From: Antilocapra americana
Taxonomy: Eukaryota > Chordata > Mammalia > Artiodactyla > Antilocapridae
Direction: 5' to 3'
Assembly (NCBI GenBank): GCA_007570785.1
Contig: ML660774.1
Coordinates: 14,042,059-14,106,058, forward strand
DNA length: 64,000 nt
A model generated the notes under the pieces. That model did not search any database, had not been told where the DNA came from, and saw only the letters and a list, made by a program, of their open reading frames with translations. Below are positions 35,071 to 47,179 of the stretch, piece by piece; position 1 is the first letter of the stretch; each line of letters starts with the position of its first letter. The translations under genes were made by a program, and so were the position numbers.

Positions 35071-35652
35071 GCAAACTTGAACTCTACCTGCACATATTTG
35101 TCACTAAAAAAAAAATATTTTATCAAATAAAGACCCACTTCTACCTAGAGTCTCAAATTCTTTGCCCTAGTCTGAGTATATACAAAACAACTAAATGATG
35201 ATGTCATGTAGATTAGTATATTTATAACATTCCCTTGGACTTAGTATTTTGGACTGTTGTCCCCTTCTGTGAGGCAGGGGAATAATAGCCAATGGACTCT
35301 GATACTCTAATTTCTCTCCCATTCTGTCCAGCTTAAGTAGATTTTACCAGAATTCTCCAGAGGTGGATTATTAGTAATGAACTATGTTTAAGTCATTAGT
35401 GATTAATGATTAATTCATTCTCTTCTGGTCTTTATAATTAAGTTATTAAAAATACTAAGCAAAATAAACCCTTTCTGAAAACCGGATTTCCCATGCCTTT
35501 GGGGAAAAGTATTGAAAAATTCACAAGGTCTAGTTCTATTGACCCATGCATCTTTCATCTAACCTCATAACATCTTGCTGGAAATTGTAATCATGTTTTG
35601 AAAAGGTATTTCTTTGTAAAAGCAAGTGCAAAGTCCAGATTTAAATCATCCC
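35071..35652. other. SGCZ: Unique AT-rich intron
   Basis: Nothing recognised apart from a short A-run at 35107-35115. Confidence 0.45.
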
Positions 35653-35660
35653 TCCCCTGA

Positions 35661-35880
35661 CCTGAGCTTCCCTTGGGGCTCAGATGGTAAAGAATCTGCT
35701 TGCAATGCAGGAGACCCAGGTTCAATCCCTGGGTTGGGAAGATTCCCTGGAGAAGGGAAAGACAACCCACTCCAGTATTCTTACCTGGAGAATCCCTATA
35801 GACAGAGGACCCTGATGGTCTACAGTCCATGGGCTGGCAAGAGTCCGACACAACTGAACGACTAACACTTTCACTTTCTT
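35661..35880 (+). mobile_element. Bov-tA SINE, first of an inverted pair
   Basis: Head CTTCCCTTGGGGCTCAGATG, near-consensus body and tail ending CACTTTCACTTTC. Possible 8-bp TSD TCCCCTGA at 35653-35660 and 35881-35888. Confidence 0.92.
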
Positions 35881-35896
35881 TCCCCTGAATTAAAGG

Positions 35897-36086
35897 AAAG
35901 TGAAAGTCTCTCAGTCCAGTCGGACTCCTTGCAACTCCATGGCCTATACAGTTCATGGAATTCTCCAGGACAGAGTACTGGAGTGGGTAAACTTGCCCTT
36001 TTCCAGGGGATCTTCCCAACTCAGGGATTGAACCCAGGTTTCCTGCATTGCAGGAGGATTCTTTACCAGCTGAGCCACATGAGAAG
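35897..36086 (-). mobile_element. Bov-tA SINE, second of an inverted pair
   Basis: Reverse-oriented tail GAAAGTGAAAGTCTCTCAG to head GAGAAGCC. Perfect 14-bp TSD CCCTGAATTAAAGG at 35883-35896 and 36087-36100, so it entered next to the tail of the preceding SINE. Confidence 0.93.
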
Positions 36087-36100
36087 CCCTGAATTAAAGG

Positions 36101-37160
36101 CAACAGAAGTAAATGCATTTATCTTAATATGAATACTGATAAATATCTGAATCCAAGAAGGCTGAAGACTTCCTTGACATTAACTAACTTGGTTTTAGAG
36201 GTTATTTGAGTCTAATGAATGCTATTAGACATGAAATCTGGTATGAAATAAATTGCAAAACTGCGATACTTTCTTAAATAAATTTCTTGAACTGATAAAA
36301 GTTTTAATTAACATATTTTTCATTTTCTTGACAACCTTTACTCTTGGCCTTTTGTATGCTATTTGCTTTTTCAAAGTGTTAGACTTTTTATATATTTACT
36401 GAATTTCTGTTGTTTGGCCAAAAAAATCAATTTTACTACTGACGGACTCTTTTCTTTTTAATGTGTATTTGTTTTATTTCAGAGACTTATTAAGTTCTCA
36501 TTTCTTTTCTAAGGAATGGTATTCTCACCTTTATGTCTAAATGGAATTTGTCGGAATAGAATATTCTGAAAAGGCAGTCCGCTGCATTGTGAGATTAAAA
36601 GCAATGGCTGATCTGAATATTCATATCATTTTACTTTGACTTCAGAGACCAGCTTCACAGGGGATGGTCTCTTCCTTGTCAGCTGGACATGATCAGGCTT
36701 CTGGACTCTTCTCCCCTCTCATGTCCAAACTCCCTCTTTTCAAGAACAAGGCTCTTCCCTGTTCTCCCCTTTAACTGTGGCAGTCCCTAGTGTCCCCTTT
36801 ATCCTCTTCCTATTAATAAGTTTTCTACTTTGTAATCATAACCGTTATCAGAACTATAAAAGCTCCCTCAAAATCTTTAGGCAAAGTGAATTCCTGTTAT
36901 TGCTGTCACCTGTTGCGTCACTTTACATTTTATAACATTTCATAAGTTAGATATCACCTCTCCAACTGGAATCAGGGACTAAAGCTTTTTGATACTTTCA
37001 AGGAAATACTAAAGATTAACTCAAATAATAATAATGACAATAAAAAAGGTAACTTTTTATATTATGAAAGAGTTTGTTCTTAATCATCTAGTCATATTAG
37101 CTCTTCTAATATTTCAAAATTATTATTTAACATAAGAAGCCATTTTTATTATATTACTTA
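36101..37160. other. SGCZ: Unique AT-rich intron
   Basis: No gene or young repeat recognised; 36890-36990 has weak L2-like flavour that I could not confirm. Confidence 0.45.
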
Positions 37161-37364
37161 GGGGTGGAACAGTGGTAAAAAAATCTGCCTGCAATGCAGG
37201 AGACCTGGGTTTGATCCCTGGTCAGGAAAAATCCCCTGGAGGAGGAAATGGCAACCCACTCCAGTATTCTTGCCTGGAGGATCCCATGGACAGAGGGGCC
37301 TGGCAGGCTACAGTCCATGGGGTCACAAAGAGTTACATGACTGAAGCGATTTAGCAGCAGCAGC
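37161..37364 (+). mobile_element. Bov-tA SINE with altered head
   Basis: The first about 20 bases are diverged (GGGGTGGAACAGTGGTAAA), but from TCTGCCTGCAATGCAGGAGA onward it follows consensus to the tail TGACTGAAGCGATTTAGCAG. Confidence 0.9.
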
Positions 37365-38068
37365 CTAATATATATCACTCATAAAAAATTGGAAAGATAA
37401 TACTTAACAGTGCATTAGTGCAATTTGAAATTATAGCTCTAAAATAAAAAGAAAATGGGAAAAAGCCATATACCTTTGGGTTTTTGCATTTCTCAGTATA
37501 CAGTTCAACGTTTTATTTACTATAGAATTGGTTCAATAAATATCATAAATTAATAATTTCACATTATGTATTGGGACTAAACAGATAATTTTGATTCTTT
37601 ATTAATGTTTTTAATTGTTGTATGATTTATTCAGCAGTATTTCTGTTGATGTAGTCATTATTTATTGCATGCACAAGAAATCTGAGAAAAACTTAAAAAG
37701 AAAAAAAAAGTTGAACAACTATTGTCCTATAGAAAATCATATTTTATAAAAATTAAAGTTTCAATCCTGCAGGTAATGAATACATTATTATGAAAATTGT
37801 ATACCCAGTACATATGCATTAAATTTTCTAATAATGTATTTGCTCTTTGAAAGAATTCATTTAATACCTAAATTTGTATACCACCAAAGAATATCATATC
37901 CTGTTTTCCAAAACTGACTTCTCCTGATATTAACATGTTATGTTACAGAATAGTGAATATGCGATTTGTTCCTTCAGAGGTCAGTTTCATACTGATAACT
38001 CATCAAAATGCAACCAAAATAAATAATTAGCAAAGTTCTAAAAATATGCTTTAATTAATAAAATCATT
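37365..38068. other. SGCZ: Unique AT-rich intron
   Basis: Nothing recognised. Confidence 0.45.
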
Positions 38069-38288
38069 GCTTTCCAAATGGCATTATTGGTAAATAATCC
38101 ACCTGCCAATGCAGGAGACATAAGAGAGATGGGTTTCATCTTCCCTGGGAAGATCCCCTGGAGGAGGAAATGGCATCCCACTCCAATATTCTTGCCTGGA
38201 GAATCCCATGGACAGAGGAGCCTGGTGGGCTACAGTCTGTAGGTTCACAAAGAGTCAGACACAACTGAGCATCTGAGCACTGAGCACA
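38069..38288 (+). mobile_element. Bov-tA SINE about 560 bp upstream of the exon
   Basis: Head variant with the CATTATTGGTAAATAA insertion, body and a duplicated tail GAGCATCTGAGCACTGAGCAC. Confidence 0.91.
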
Positions 38289-38813
38289 TCTATATAATTC
38301 TAAATAAAAGTGATTTTCTCTCCATAGGTTTTTCCAAACACAGTTTTTATTAAAGCATATACACTGAGCTCATTATATTCTGCATTCTTAGATGAAGTCC
38401 CCAAAATGCATTGTGATACAGTTGGCCTCCGTCTACTACAAAAGGGGTGAAACTTCTTCCAAGAGTAGCACAGCTGATCATAAAGTTGTTGGGTTTTAGA
38501 CAAATGGAAGTAGAGCTGAGACTCTTCACAGACTCCTGAGAGAAAAACTAGTGTTAAGATTGGGCAAACCCCACTGAAAATGCTGTATCTTAGAGATATA
38601 GTATGTAAGAATGTTGAAAATCTTAGAATGTTGTATTTTAGAGACATAACAGGCTAGTTAAATAACTCCAAATATCAAAACTGATGATAAGAATTTGAAG
38701 GGTTTGCAACCTTTTAATGCTAATTAAACAAATTAATTAATTTTCATTATTCATCTTAATGAGGACCCACTGCCCATTATTCTTAGATATCTTGTGCCTT
38801 TTGATTAAAAATG
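38289..38813. other. SGCZ: Unique intron immediately upstream of the exon
   Basis: Moderately AT-rich and free of recognisable repeats. A 115-codon open frame on the minus strand (38647-38300) has no family signature and is treated as chance. Confidence 0.45.
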
Positions 38814-38850
38814 TCATTGACTTTATCTTTGAATGCTTCTTTTTTCTCAG
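38814..38850 (+). promoter_or_regulatory. SGCZ: Splice acceptor of the SGCZ exon
   Basis: The sequence shows a YUNAY-type branch-point candidate (TTGAC, adenine at 38820, 31 nt upstream of the exon), then a pyrimidine-rich tract and the CTCAG acceptor ending at 38850. Spacing is typical of U2-type introns. Assignment as the functional branch point is inference. Confidence 0.85.
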
Positions 38851-39045
38851 ATGACACGAGAACAATACATACTAGCAACACAACAGAATAATCTGCCAAG
38901 GGCTGAGAATGCACAACTTTACCCAGTGGGAATTTATGGATGGCGAAAGAGGTGCTTATACTTCTTTGTCCTTCTGCTGTTGGTTACCATGATAGTTAAC
39001 TTAGCCATGACAATTTGGATTTTGAAAGTGATGAACTTCACTGTG
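38851..39045 (+). CDS. SGCZ: Zeta-sarcoglycan internal coding exon (cytoplasmic tail and transmembrane segment)
   Basis: Encodes 65 residues from an ATG directly after a TTTTTTCTCAG acceptor to a GTG directly before GTAAGT. The segment around [17 protein letters not shown] (exon residues 27-43) is the signature of the gamma/delta/zeta sarcoglycan family; the N-terminal part ([14 protein letters not shown]) fits zeta rather than gamma or delta. A short basic cytoplasmic tail (WRKR at 31-34) precedes a hydrophobic helix of about residues 35-58, giving type II (N-in) topology. Zeta-sarcoglycan belongs to the sarcoglycan part of the dystrophin-associated complex in muscle membranes. From family knowledge, the 299-residue form starts at this ATG, and the longer 312-residue form reaches it from an upstream exon, making this exon 2. 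The exon is phase 0 at both ends. NFT at 62-64 is a glycosylation sequon but sits too close to the membrane to be a likely site. The remaining extracellular domain lies on exons outside the window. Confidence 0.95.
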
Positions 39046-39051
39046 GTAAGT
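39046..39051 (+). promoter_or_regulatory. SGCZ: Splice donor of the SGCZ exon
   Basis: GTAAGT follows the GTG valine codon and matches the U2-type donor consensus. Reading through the donor would add only a few codons before the in-frame TAA at 39064-39066, so retention of this intron would truncate the protein just after the membrane helix. Confidence 0.9.
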
Positions 39052-40699
39052 ACCACCATGATTTAATAACTATTGCTTTGGTTCAAGGAAGATATAGCTT
39101 TATTTTTTTTTAATTGGAAGTTATTCACCTTAATCTTTACAGGTTTGTCTTGGAATTTTGAAGACTGTCATATGATATTTTATGACTGCATTCAATATGT
39201 AATTATAATACACATGTATTACTACCTGCCGTTTGAGTGTAGAAGGTATAGAGCATGAGAGAGCATAGTATATTGATTTATTAGTACATTATAAAACTTT
39301 TAATTGATCAGCATAAATTGCTTGCTAAACCTAGGAATCTAAGAAATGGGTCTGCTTTTAGAAACAATATTTCACATTAAAACTAATATTATAAATCATA
39401 AGTTCCTTGGAAATACTTTATATACCACTCTATATTTGCTTTTTAGATAATATACTGCATGGTCAAATCTAAACCTTGGAATCTTCCTGGGCTGCATGCA
39501 ACAATGTCTATAGTTATCATCAGATGAGAATCTTACTTTATCAGAGGGCATGGTATCTTATTTTATCAGATACCATCTTTTATGGTAAATGAAAGATAAA
39601 CTAGGAATTAAATTGCTATCTTATGAAAATTAATAATTAGCAAAACCATTGTATAATGCATAGATGAATTTTGCCTGAGTCTTGACTGTGAACAGTAAAC
39701 CTCTGAGGATGTCTTATCTTTTCCATAGATAAGACAAAATTAGCTATTTCCACAAAGTCTAGTTTAGCCCATTTCGTGTTTACTGGCTAAATTCTTAAAT
39801 TTCTCTACTCTGCCTTTAAACCATTCTGCCTTTGCTTAGAGATTTCAGATATCTTTACATCCAAGCAGGTATCTTTCTTTGGTGACCAAATTGCTATTAT
39901 TCTTTAGAACTCTGCATCCTCAGAGTGCATGTAAGGCTGGCTATTTAACTTCACTGATCTTCCTATATGGGGCTGCCTTAAAAAAAAAAAAAAAGCTCAG
40001 CTGTGTATTGATTTAGCAAGAGTAGTTTCTTTCTGACTTCACTAATACCTAGTTCTAACTAGAAACAGAATCTCAAAAGAGAAAATGAGATCAGCAACTG
40101 TCCACAGAGTAGGGCACTGCAGTTGTGTGCAACAGGAGCCTGGGGGCAGGTGGCCTAAGCTTCCAAAGAGGAAACAGTGAAACTGTGCAAATCATGATAA
40201 AACAGCATATGCTCACGAAAAAAAGAAGAGCTGAGCAAAGGTTTCCATTTTTCCCCAATACAGTGCACTTTTTGAAAGGTGTGCCTCTAAAAAAAAGAAA
40301 TGAAAGGCAAAGATGGGCAGGATTCAATGTGTTTTACGATTGGGGAAAATAACTGCTTCCTAGACATGGATGCAAGTTCAGTGTTGCTGATCAAGGCCTG
40401 TGGGTGGTTAGAAGTGGAGTCGGAGGCTAGTAGCAGAATGACAGCTTTATGAGACTCCGGTAGCGCATTTGAAACATTCATTTGTCTCAGGAGCTGGCTC
40501 ACCCCCATACCCACCTGCCTCCTCGAGGGGAAAAAAATACAACTTTGTGAGTATTTGACGCTCACTAGCTCTCTACCTGTAGTCTTTTTGTTCTGACCTC
40601 TTCTGTGTTTACTTAATCACGTCTGGGCTTCATTTACAATTCATATATCACACAGTAGGGGCAATGTATACACCCCTGCAGATTTTTTTGTGCTTTCTT
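39052..40699. other. SGCZ: Unique intron downstream of the exon
   Basis: 1.6 kb without young repeats. The 40090-40560 part is less AT-rich than its surroundings and has no simple repeats apart from short A-runs. Confidence 0.5.
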
Positions 40700-40990
40700 T
40701 TTTTTTTAGTTTATTATTATTATTTTTTTGAAGGATGATTGCTTTACAGAATTTTGTTGTTTTCTGTCAAACCTCAACATGAATCAGCCATAGGTATACC
40801 TATATCCCCTCCCTTTTGAAACTCCCTCCCATCTCCCGCCCCATCCCACCCCTCTAGATTGACACAGAGCCCTTGTTTGAGTTTCCTGGGCCATATAGCA
40901 AATTCCCCATTGGCTGTCTATTTTACATATGGTAATGTAGGTTTCCATGTTACTCTTTCCATACATCTCACCCTCTCCTCCCAGTTGCTG
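40700..40990 (-). mobile_element. L1 3' UTR fragment
   Basis: Poly-T start, GGATGATTGCTTTACAGAAT, CAACATGAATCAGCCATAGG and CATATAGCAAATTCCCCATT are reverse-complement blocks of the ruminant L1 3' UTR, as in the copy at 20.3 kb. More diverged. Confidence 0.9.
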
Positions 40991-43150
40991 ATGGCAACTT
41001 CTTCAACATCATTTTTCTTAAAAAGCTGTTTTTTTTTTTTTCTTAAAGAGAGGAAGAGTGGGATTTTCTCCAAGTCTTTCAGTTTTAAGCATTCTTTTTC
41101 TCCATTAAAAGACATCTTTTAAAAGTTCATGAAAAATAGGATCAGCTTTCTCACCTTAGGGAGTCTTGATTCTATGCAGTGACTAGGCTACAGGAGTTTT
41201 GAGATGTACATTTCTGAAGCATGTTTAAATTAATTAAGGAAATAGACTTAAATGAGTAATTACATGGCTTCATGCATCAGCCTCCCAGTACCTTGCTGCA
41301 TGCTGAGGCCAAGGCTGGTAAGCCATTCAAGAAAAATAATTGAAACAGTCATCTCTGTCCTCAGGATCCACACAGGCCATCTCTGTTACCTATGGAGCTA
41401 TTTAATTTGAACCCCAGCTGGACAAAATGTAAATGTCAACATATTCCTTGGGGTAATGAAAAGGAGTTTATTTCTATAGGGGTCTTGGCTTTTATTTTAT
41501 TTTAGACATATTTTTCTCTTCTGGTTTCTTAAATCACATTTTATTTTTTGTAATCAAAATAGAAGGCTATCCTTCTTTTAGCTATGTAAGCTATTTATGT
41601 ATATCTGAAATAAATGAAAATATAAGGTTGTAATTATTGTATCAAGATAATTTTTGTAAAGTAACATTCTCTATCCATGCAGTGACCCATAATGGTTTAG
41701 AAAAAAAATCCAAATTAATAAAGTAATTGCAGATTTTAGCAGTCCTGAATACTATACATTAGATTAAATTATATGGACTTGCAAAGTGAAATAATTTGTA
41801 ATCATCTTACGTTAACACAATAAAAAAAATCAATTTAATGTTTTCACTAGTACATTAGGACTTTATCTATTTCTAGCATGAATTCTGAAAACCACTTGCC
41901 TTACTATAGTAAGAAGTAGTAAATGGTGTGTAAGTTGTTTGGGGAGTGTTATTGATCTGCACAAAGTGTATTTCGCTTTCGTTATAACTGTTGCCATCCA
42001 ATACATGAAAATATGTGGCTTTTAACATCTTTTATTTGAGCAAACTGGGCATGCTATTGCTATCAAAATATTGTGTTTTCAGCACAGCAAGCGTAGCTGC
42101 CAACCTGTTTTATGATACATCTTGGAGTCCATCATTATGACCAGTATTACACATGATCTCTATGGTTGATATGACCTTATTCTGTTTCTCATTTTGTGGA
42201 AAATAATATCACTTTGCTATTGAGATACCCAGCTGCAGAGAATCAAGACAAAGGAAATGACTTTATACTACAAGGTGAAAAACTGAGGAGAGATATAAAC
42301 AATAATTTCCTGGCTATGAGAGTTGATAAAGGTAGGCATGAGTTGAAAGGAGAGATTTTGAAACATCATTCTCTCAAGATCAGTATAACCCAATTATATG
42401 CTTTTGTTGTTGCTGTTTGGTTGTTTGGTATATTATCTTTGTGATTCAATATAATGGACTAATCCAGCAGGCCTATCAAACCAGGCATTCTGCCCAGGCA
42501 ATATTCTTTTCTTGGTTCAAGTGTTCATGGTAAGTGAATTAGCTCTATATTTAAAGATTGACAATGAATATAATCATGAAGTATTCTTTTTAGTCACGAG
42601 AGTACTGAGTAAAAGTTAGTGGCGTCCAACTGCAACTTAATTTGACTAGACACATTAACTAGCCAGCGGGAGAAAGCATGGAAACCTAAGTGCCGCTTGT
42701 GGAGTGAACTTAAGATGAAGAGGAAAGTCATAAATGCTGTGATCGAAAAGTCAGGAGTACCCAGATGTGGAGAATAATTGACACAATCAGTTAATTGAAT
42801 AAACCAGAAAAAAAATTCTTAGGGACTTGTATGATGAGTGGGATGAATGTTGGATGAGAGAAAATCCCAGGAAAGGACCTGAGACATTTTTGGTTCAACT
42901 GCCCCTGTGTTTCTAGCATTCTCTCTGCACCATTCCCTCCATCTGGTCACTCAGTATCTGCTTAAACCCTCCTTCGGATGATAAGCAAACCACCCCATTA
43001 AATGACTGGATAGGTTTGTTGTTCTTTGATATCTTGATATCTTGTTGAAGTCTCCCTGTCTATAACTCTAATCACAGGATCCTAATTCCTTTCTTTGGAT
43101 CTGACACTAATTTATCAATTAATTTATCAAGACCACAGTTTGTTCTAGTC
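40991..43150. other. SGCZ: Unique AT-rich intron
   Basis: No gene or confidently named repeat in about 2.1 kb; several homopolymer A and T runs. Confidence 0.5.
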
Positions 43151-43245
43151 CACACACACATATACACACATAAATATACACACAGACACACAGTCACACA
43201 TACATATACACAAATGCATGTATGCATACATACACATATACACAC
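43151..43245. repeat. Imperfect (CA)n/(CATA)n microsatellite
   Basis: Interrupted CA, ACAT and GCATACAT units over about 95 bp, next to a truncated Bov-A unit. Confidence 0.88.
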
Positions 43246-43260
43246 TTATTCACAGAGAGA

Positions 43261-43366
43261 ATGAAATGTCAGCCCACTACAGTATTCTTGCCTGGGAAAT
43301 CCCATGGACAGAGGAGCCTGATGGCTACAGTCCATGGGGTTGCAGTGAGTCAAACATGACTGAGCA
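43261..43366 (+). mobile_element. Bov-A unit (truncated Bov-tA)
   Basis: Body and tail only, from CAGCCCACTACAGTATTCTT to CATGACTGAGCATG. Confidence 0.85.
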
Positions 43367-44126
43367 TGTAGTCACATACACACATAAGCATCAAGGATAG
43401 ATAGATTCTTGATTGTATTGCATTTTAATGTCTAAAAAAGCAAATATGTGAGAGACATTCTTATGCAATCCCTTTGGTTTCTTTAGTTACCACATACTTT
43501 TTTCATTTCAAATATTTTCTTTATTATCTATATAAAAGTATATATTTAGAAGATGATCAGCCTTTTATATCTTTCTGTTTATGGTTGTTCACTGTGGAGT
43601 CACTATCTTTTATCATACTTTCTTTTCTTTTAGTGTACCTTTCTATAGTTGATATTGCATAAAATACTATATTTAAATGTCCACTTACTGACTTTTTTAA
43701 AGCTAAATTTCTTCAATGTCAATTTTGGGGAAATATGAAATACTGTATTTTTTCTGAATCCTAAATCCTGTGCTCCTTCTAATACTTAGTAAATGACACA
43801 GCACATAACCCCATCTTACCCTTGTGACTATTTATTCACACTTTACCTTCATCATTAACCCAGTGATATTTCATGCATAGCCATTTGCAATCTACCTAAG
43901 ATGGCTAAAGTACGCTGTAACATGCCATCATTTGTTAGTGCTTCCATCCAAAAACTTGCTACTCCCACAGTTTTCTTCATTTTCACTTTCTAATAGAACC
44001 ATTACTTTGGAATGAACATTTTCATCTCCATGCATCCAGCCAGTTCTTATATTTATCAAAGCTGTATCTTCCTCCTAAATGCATTTTGTTTCCTACCCAG
44101 AACCTATGGATGTGGATAGACTTGCA
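43367..44126. other. SGCZ: Unique AT-rich intron
   Basis: Nothing confidently recognised. Confidence 0.45.
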
Positions 44127-44134
44127 TGAAGCTT

Positions 44135-44326
44135 GGGCTTCCCAGGTGGCACTAGTGGTAAAGAATCTACTTGCCAGTGCAGGAGACATAAGAGACATGG
44201 GTTCCATCCCTGGGTTGGGAAGCTCCCCTGGAGGAGGGCATGGCAACCCCCTCCAGTGGATTGCTACAGTCCATAGAGTTGTGAAGAATCAGACAGGACT
44301 GAAGTGACTTAGCACACATGCACCTG
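44135..44326 (+). mobile_element. Bov-tA SINE with shortened body
   Basis: Head GGGCTTCCCAGGTGGCACTA, tRNA part, then a body that skips from CCCCCTCCAGTGGATTGC to the tail. Candidate 8-bp TSD TGAAGCTT at 44127-44134 and 44327-44334. Confidence 0.9.
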
Positions 44327-44334
44327 TGAAGCTT

Positions 44335-44575
44335 AAACGTGAAATAGCTGCATTTCATTCCTTCTTAATTGCTTGTGTATCCTCACCTTAGTGTGTTTAT
44401 TACAAAATGGTTTCTTTTTATATGACTGTGTTTATTGTCTGTTACCCTCTCCACAGATGGAATGTAAGTTCCATGAGGCCTAGGGTATCGATGCTTTTTT
44501 CCACTACTGTATTCCCAAGGCAGAGGATGATGCCTTCCAGGTGATTCACCCTTCATAAGTGTTTGTGGATAAATA
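44335..44575 (+). mobile_element. L2 LINE 3'-end remnant
   Basis: GTTTATTGTCTGTTACCCTC, GAATGTAAGTTCCATGAGG and a TACTGTATTCCCAAGGCAGA-type block are the conserved L2 3' order. Confidence 0.65.
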
Positions 44576-45514
44576 TCCACCTTTAAGGTTACCTGCACTG
44601 AAAGGCTACTAGCTCTTCATTTCGCTAAGGTTTGTGCCTTTCCATAGGCCCTCCTTGACTTGGGAAAGATTGAGATAAAACCACCAATTACCCCTGTTGC
44701 TTAAGGTCTCTTAAGCACAGGGAATGCTTCATGGTCTCTGCAGTGGTTTTTATTTACTTCTACATTGAAAAAGCAGCTTTGTGTTCCGAATACCATGTTT
44801 AATGATTCCCAGTAGCGCCTGCACTTAAGACCTAACATATTCCAGGAAAGGAGGCCCAAACTTGATTACCTACATGAGTAGTACAGAGAGCTGCCATTAT
44901 TAACACTTTTATTTATTTAATATCAAATATAGTCTTACCCAAAAACTATGTACAATGTGTATTTAAGGCACAAATGGTAATATTGATAACAATAATAAAT
45001 GTTGAAATGAAAGCCTGTGCCACATCCCTTAGTTGGAAAAATAAACTTTACCAATATCTCCTAACTCTATCTCTATCTATAGAGGACCACAAGTTTTTTT
45101 TCTTACTTCATTTAGTTCATGTGAGTACATGTATGTATGTAAACCTCAAACACTGTATTGCTTTTAGGTCAACAATCTATTTGTGAGGTTTATTCCTATT
45201 AATGTTCATTCCTACAATTTATTTATTTACTGCTATAAATTTCATTATTAATATAACTGATTTATTTATCAATTTTACTTATGAGTTGTTTCCTAAGTAT
45301 TTTTGTTGTTTAATTTGCTCTCACAGTGATGCTAAGACCATTTTTGTGTGTTGATAAGTGTAATTGCACATGTACAAGAATTTCTCTCGGTTCTAGAGTT
45401 TAGAGCAGATGTCTAGAAATATTGGCTTTTCATGTCAAATTTTATCCCTAAAGTGATGGGATCAGTTGATACCACTACTGGCAACCTATAAGGGTTTCTT
45501 TTGCTCTTCTTTTT
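44576..45514. other. SGCZ: Unique AT-rich intron
   Basis: Nothing recognised. Confidence 0.45.
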
Positions 45515-45572
45515 AAAGATTTTTTAACACCATTTTTGTGTTGGGGTATAGCCGATTAACAATGTTGTGGTT
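45515..45572 (-). mobile_element. Short L1 3'-end remnant
   Basis: TGTGTTGGGGTATAGCCGATT and AACAATGTTGTGGTT resemble the reverse complement of the L1 3' terminus; only about 55 bp remain. Confidence 0.55.
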
Positions 45573-47179
45573 CTTTTGTTCTCCTTAATAACAGAGAACT
45601 GCCAGCTAAGCTAAACTGCTGCCTCATAAGCCAGAAATCTCATGTAGATCCTGTTTATTAGTTGGTTTGTTTATTAACTTCGGTATCCCTTTTATGACAG
45701 ATTTATCCATATGTCTGTTTTTAGTCATATATCTTGTCTCTGCAGTGTTGTTTTCATTATATAACTATGGTTCATCTAAAGAGGTACTTTCTCCTCCACT
45801 GGTTTTCCCAAAGTCCCATAATGTGGGAATCCCTCAAGGAGCAGAATCAGGTCTTATTATTTCATTTATCCTGTTATCTTTTCCAGGCACATAGTAGGTA
45901 ATACATTTTGGTTGACCATTTATAATTTTTAAAGGTCTAGATGCACTTTCAGTAGAGGGAGCCTCAAATTTAATGTCTTGATTTTTCCACCAGTTCTTTC
46001 TGTAAAACTGCTTCAGATGCTGATGAGTTTCAATTTTCATGCACGGGCTTTTTTTGTTTTTCACTGAAATTTCACCCTCACTTAGTACCAGAATGGCATT
46101 GCTCAAGTCCTTTCACATCATTCAGTCAAGCTGATCGGCCTCCCCTGATAAGAAGACATGCAGAGCACACTTTGTCCCAGAGTCCCAAAGCACTTAGGTA
46201 AGATAGTTTTTCAGTGAAATGATCGTCCTTTGAAGTTCCAATTACTAGCTCTTACTGACTCCATCAGTAATAACTACAGTAAAATCTCAGTCTTTTTTCT
46301 TTTCATGAAGAAAAAAAAAAAAGCTTTTTTTTTTTTAAATGTAAAATGCTCACTTCTATACTATCCTACCTCATCTTTCTTGAGGCAAGGTCTATTGGTA
46401 ATTAAGGCTGGCAAGTACTTGTAATTTACCACCAAACCCCAGACCCATCACTTATTACAATCCCTCTAGAAAAAGTAATTGGAACCTCATGCATGAGAAA
46501 AAGATAACTGTGTTTCCTGACTTCCAGCCTCTCTTGGGAAGGTACCTGCTACTATGAAGCCTCAGCCTGCCCACCACAATCAACACACCTTCCTTGAAAG
46601 TCTCTTTATTTAACAGTTGCAATCAAGGGCATGTTGAGATTTTTCTAGAGAAATCTGTTGACCCAACTTGGTCTCATATTTAGGATATTAGTGATTTCCT
46701 GAATTTTACTTTTCTTTAAAAAATATAAGACACAGCACACAAAATAAGCCCCTAGTGACTATAAACTAGTCTCCAGTTACTGAAAAAAGATGAAAGGGAT
46801 GAATAGCAGAAGAAAGCAGAAAAGGGGAGGAATTTTATTCAAATGGTCCACAGGGCAAAAGCAGGGATGTGGGTTTTTTTTGCATTTCTCACAGAGATGT
46901 TATAAAAAATAGACTCAGAATCAGACTTTAAAAACTTCTGAAGCTCATGCTCTTTATAGCCAAGCTTTATTCCTTTCAAAAATCTACAGATATATCACCA
47001 TCTGCTTTGTGTATGCAACAATTTTAGAACATAATATGAGTTCATTTTTGTAATCACAATTATTATATAACCAGGGAAATAGTCTGAGTCTCTGCCACAC
47101 ATTGGTAAGATATTTTCCCCTGGAAAATTGGTGTCAATAGCAAAGTACCTCAGATTGCTGGTATTTCCAAAAAGACCTA
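45573..47179. other. SGCZ: Unique intron
   Basis: 1.6 kb without recognised repeats apart from A/T runs near 46310-46337. No exon found. Confidence 0.45.

Larger units (their letters stand above)
1..38850 (+). other. SGCZ: SGCZ intron upstream of the coding exon (5' end outside window)
   Basis: No other host exon is recognisable in this stretch. The longer open frames in it are fragments of L1 and BovB or chance frames inside SINEs. SGCZ is known as a gene of exceptional length with huge first introns, which agrees with more than 38 kb without an exon. A first-exon promoter or small noncoding exon cannot be excluded from sequence alone. Confidence 0.8.

Noticed and set aside
35591..36118. 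175-codon minus-strand frame
   Set aside because: It runs through two inverted Bov-tA SINEs; repeated phrases such as GIFPTQGLN are known artefacts of translating this SINE.
38300..38647. 115-codon open frame on the minus strand just upstream of the SGCZ exon
   Set aside because: No domain, composition bias or splice-bounded structure suggests a gene; such frames are expected by chance in 64 kb.
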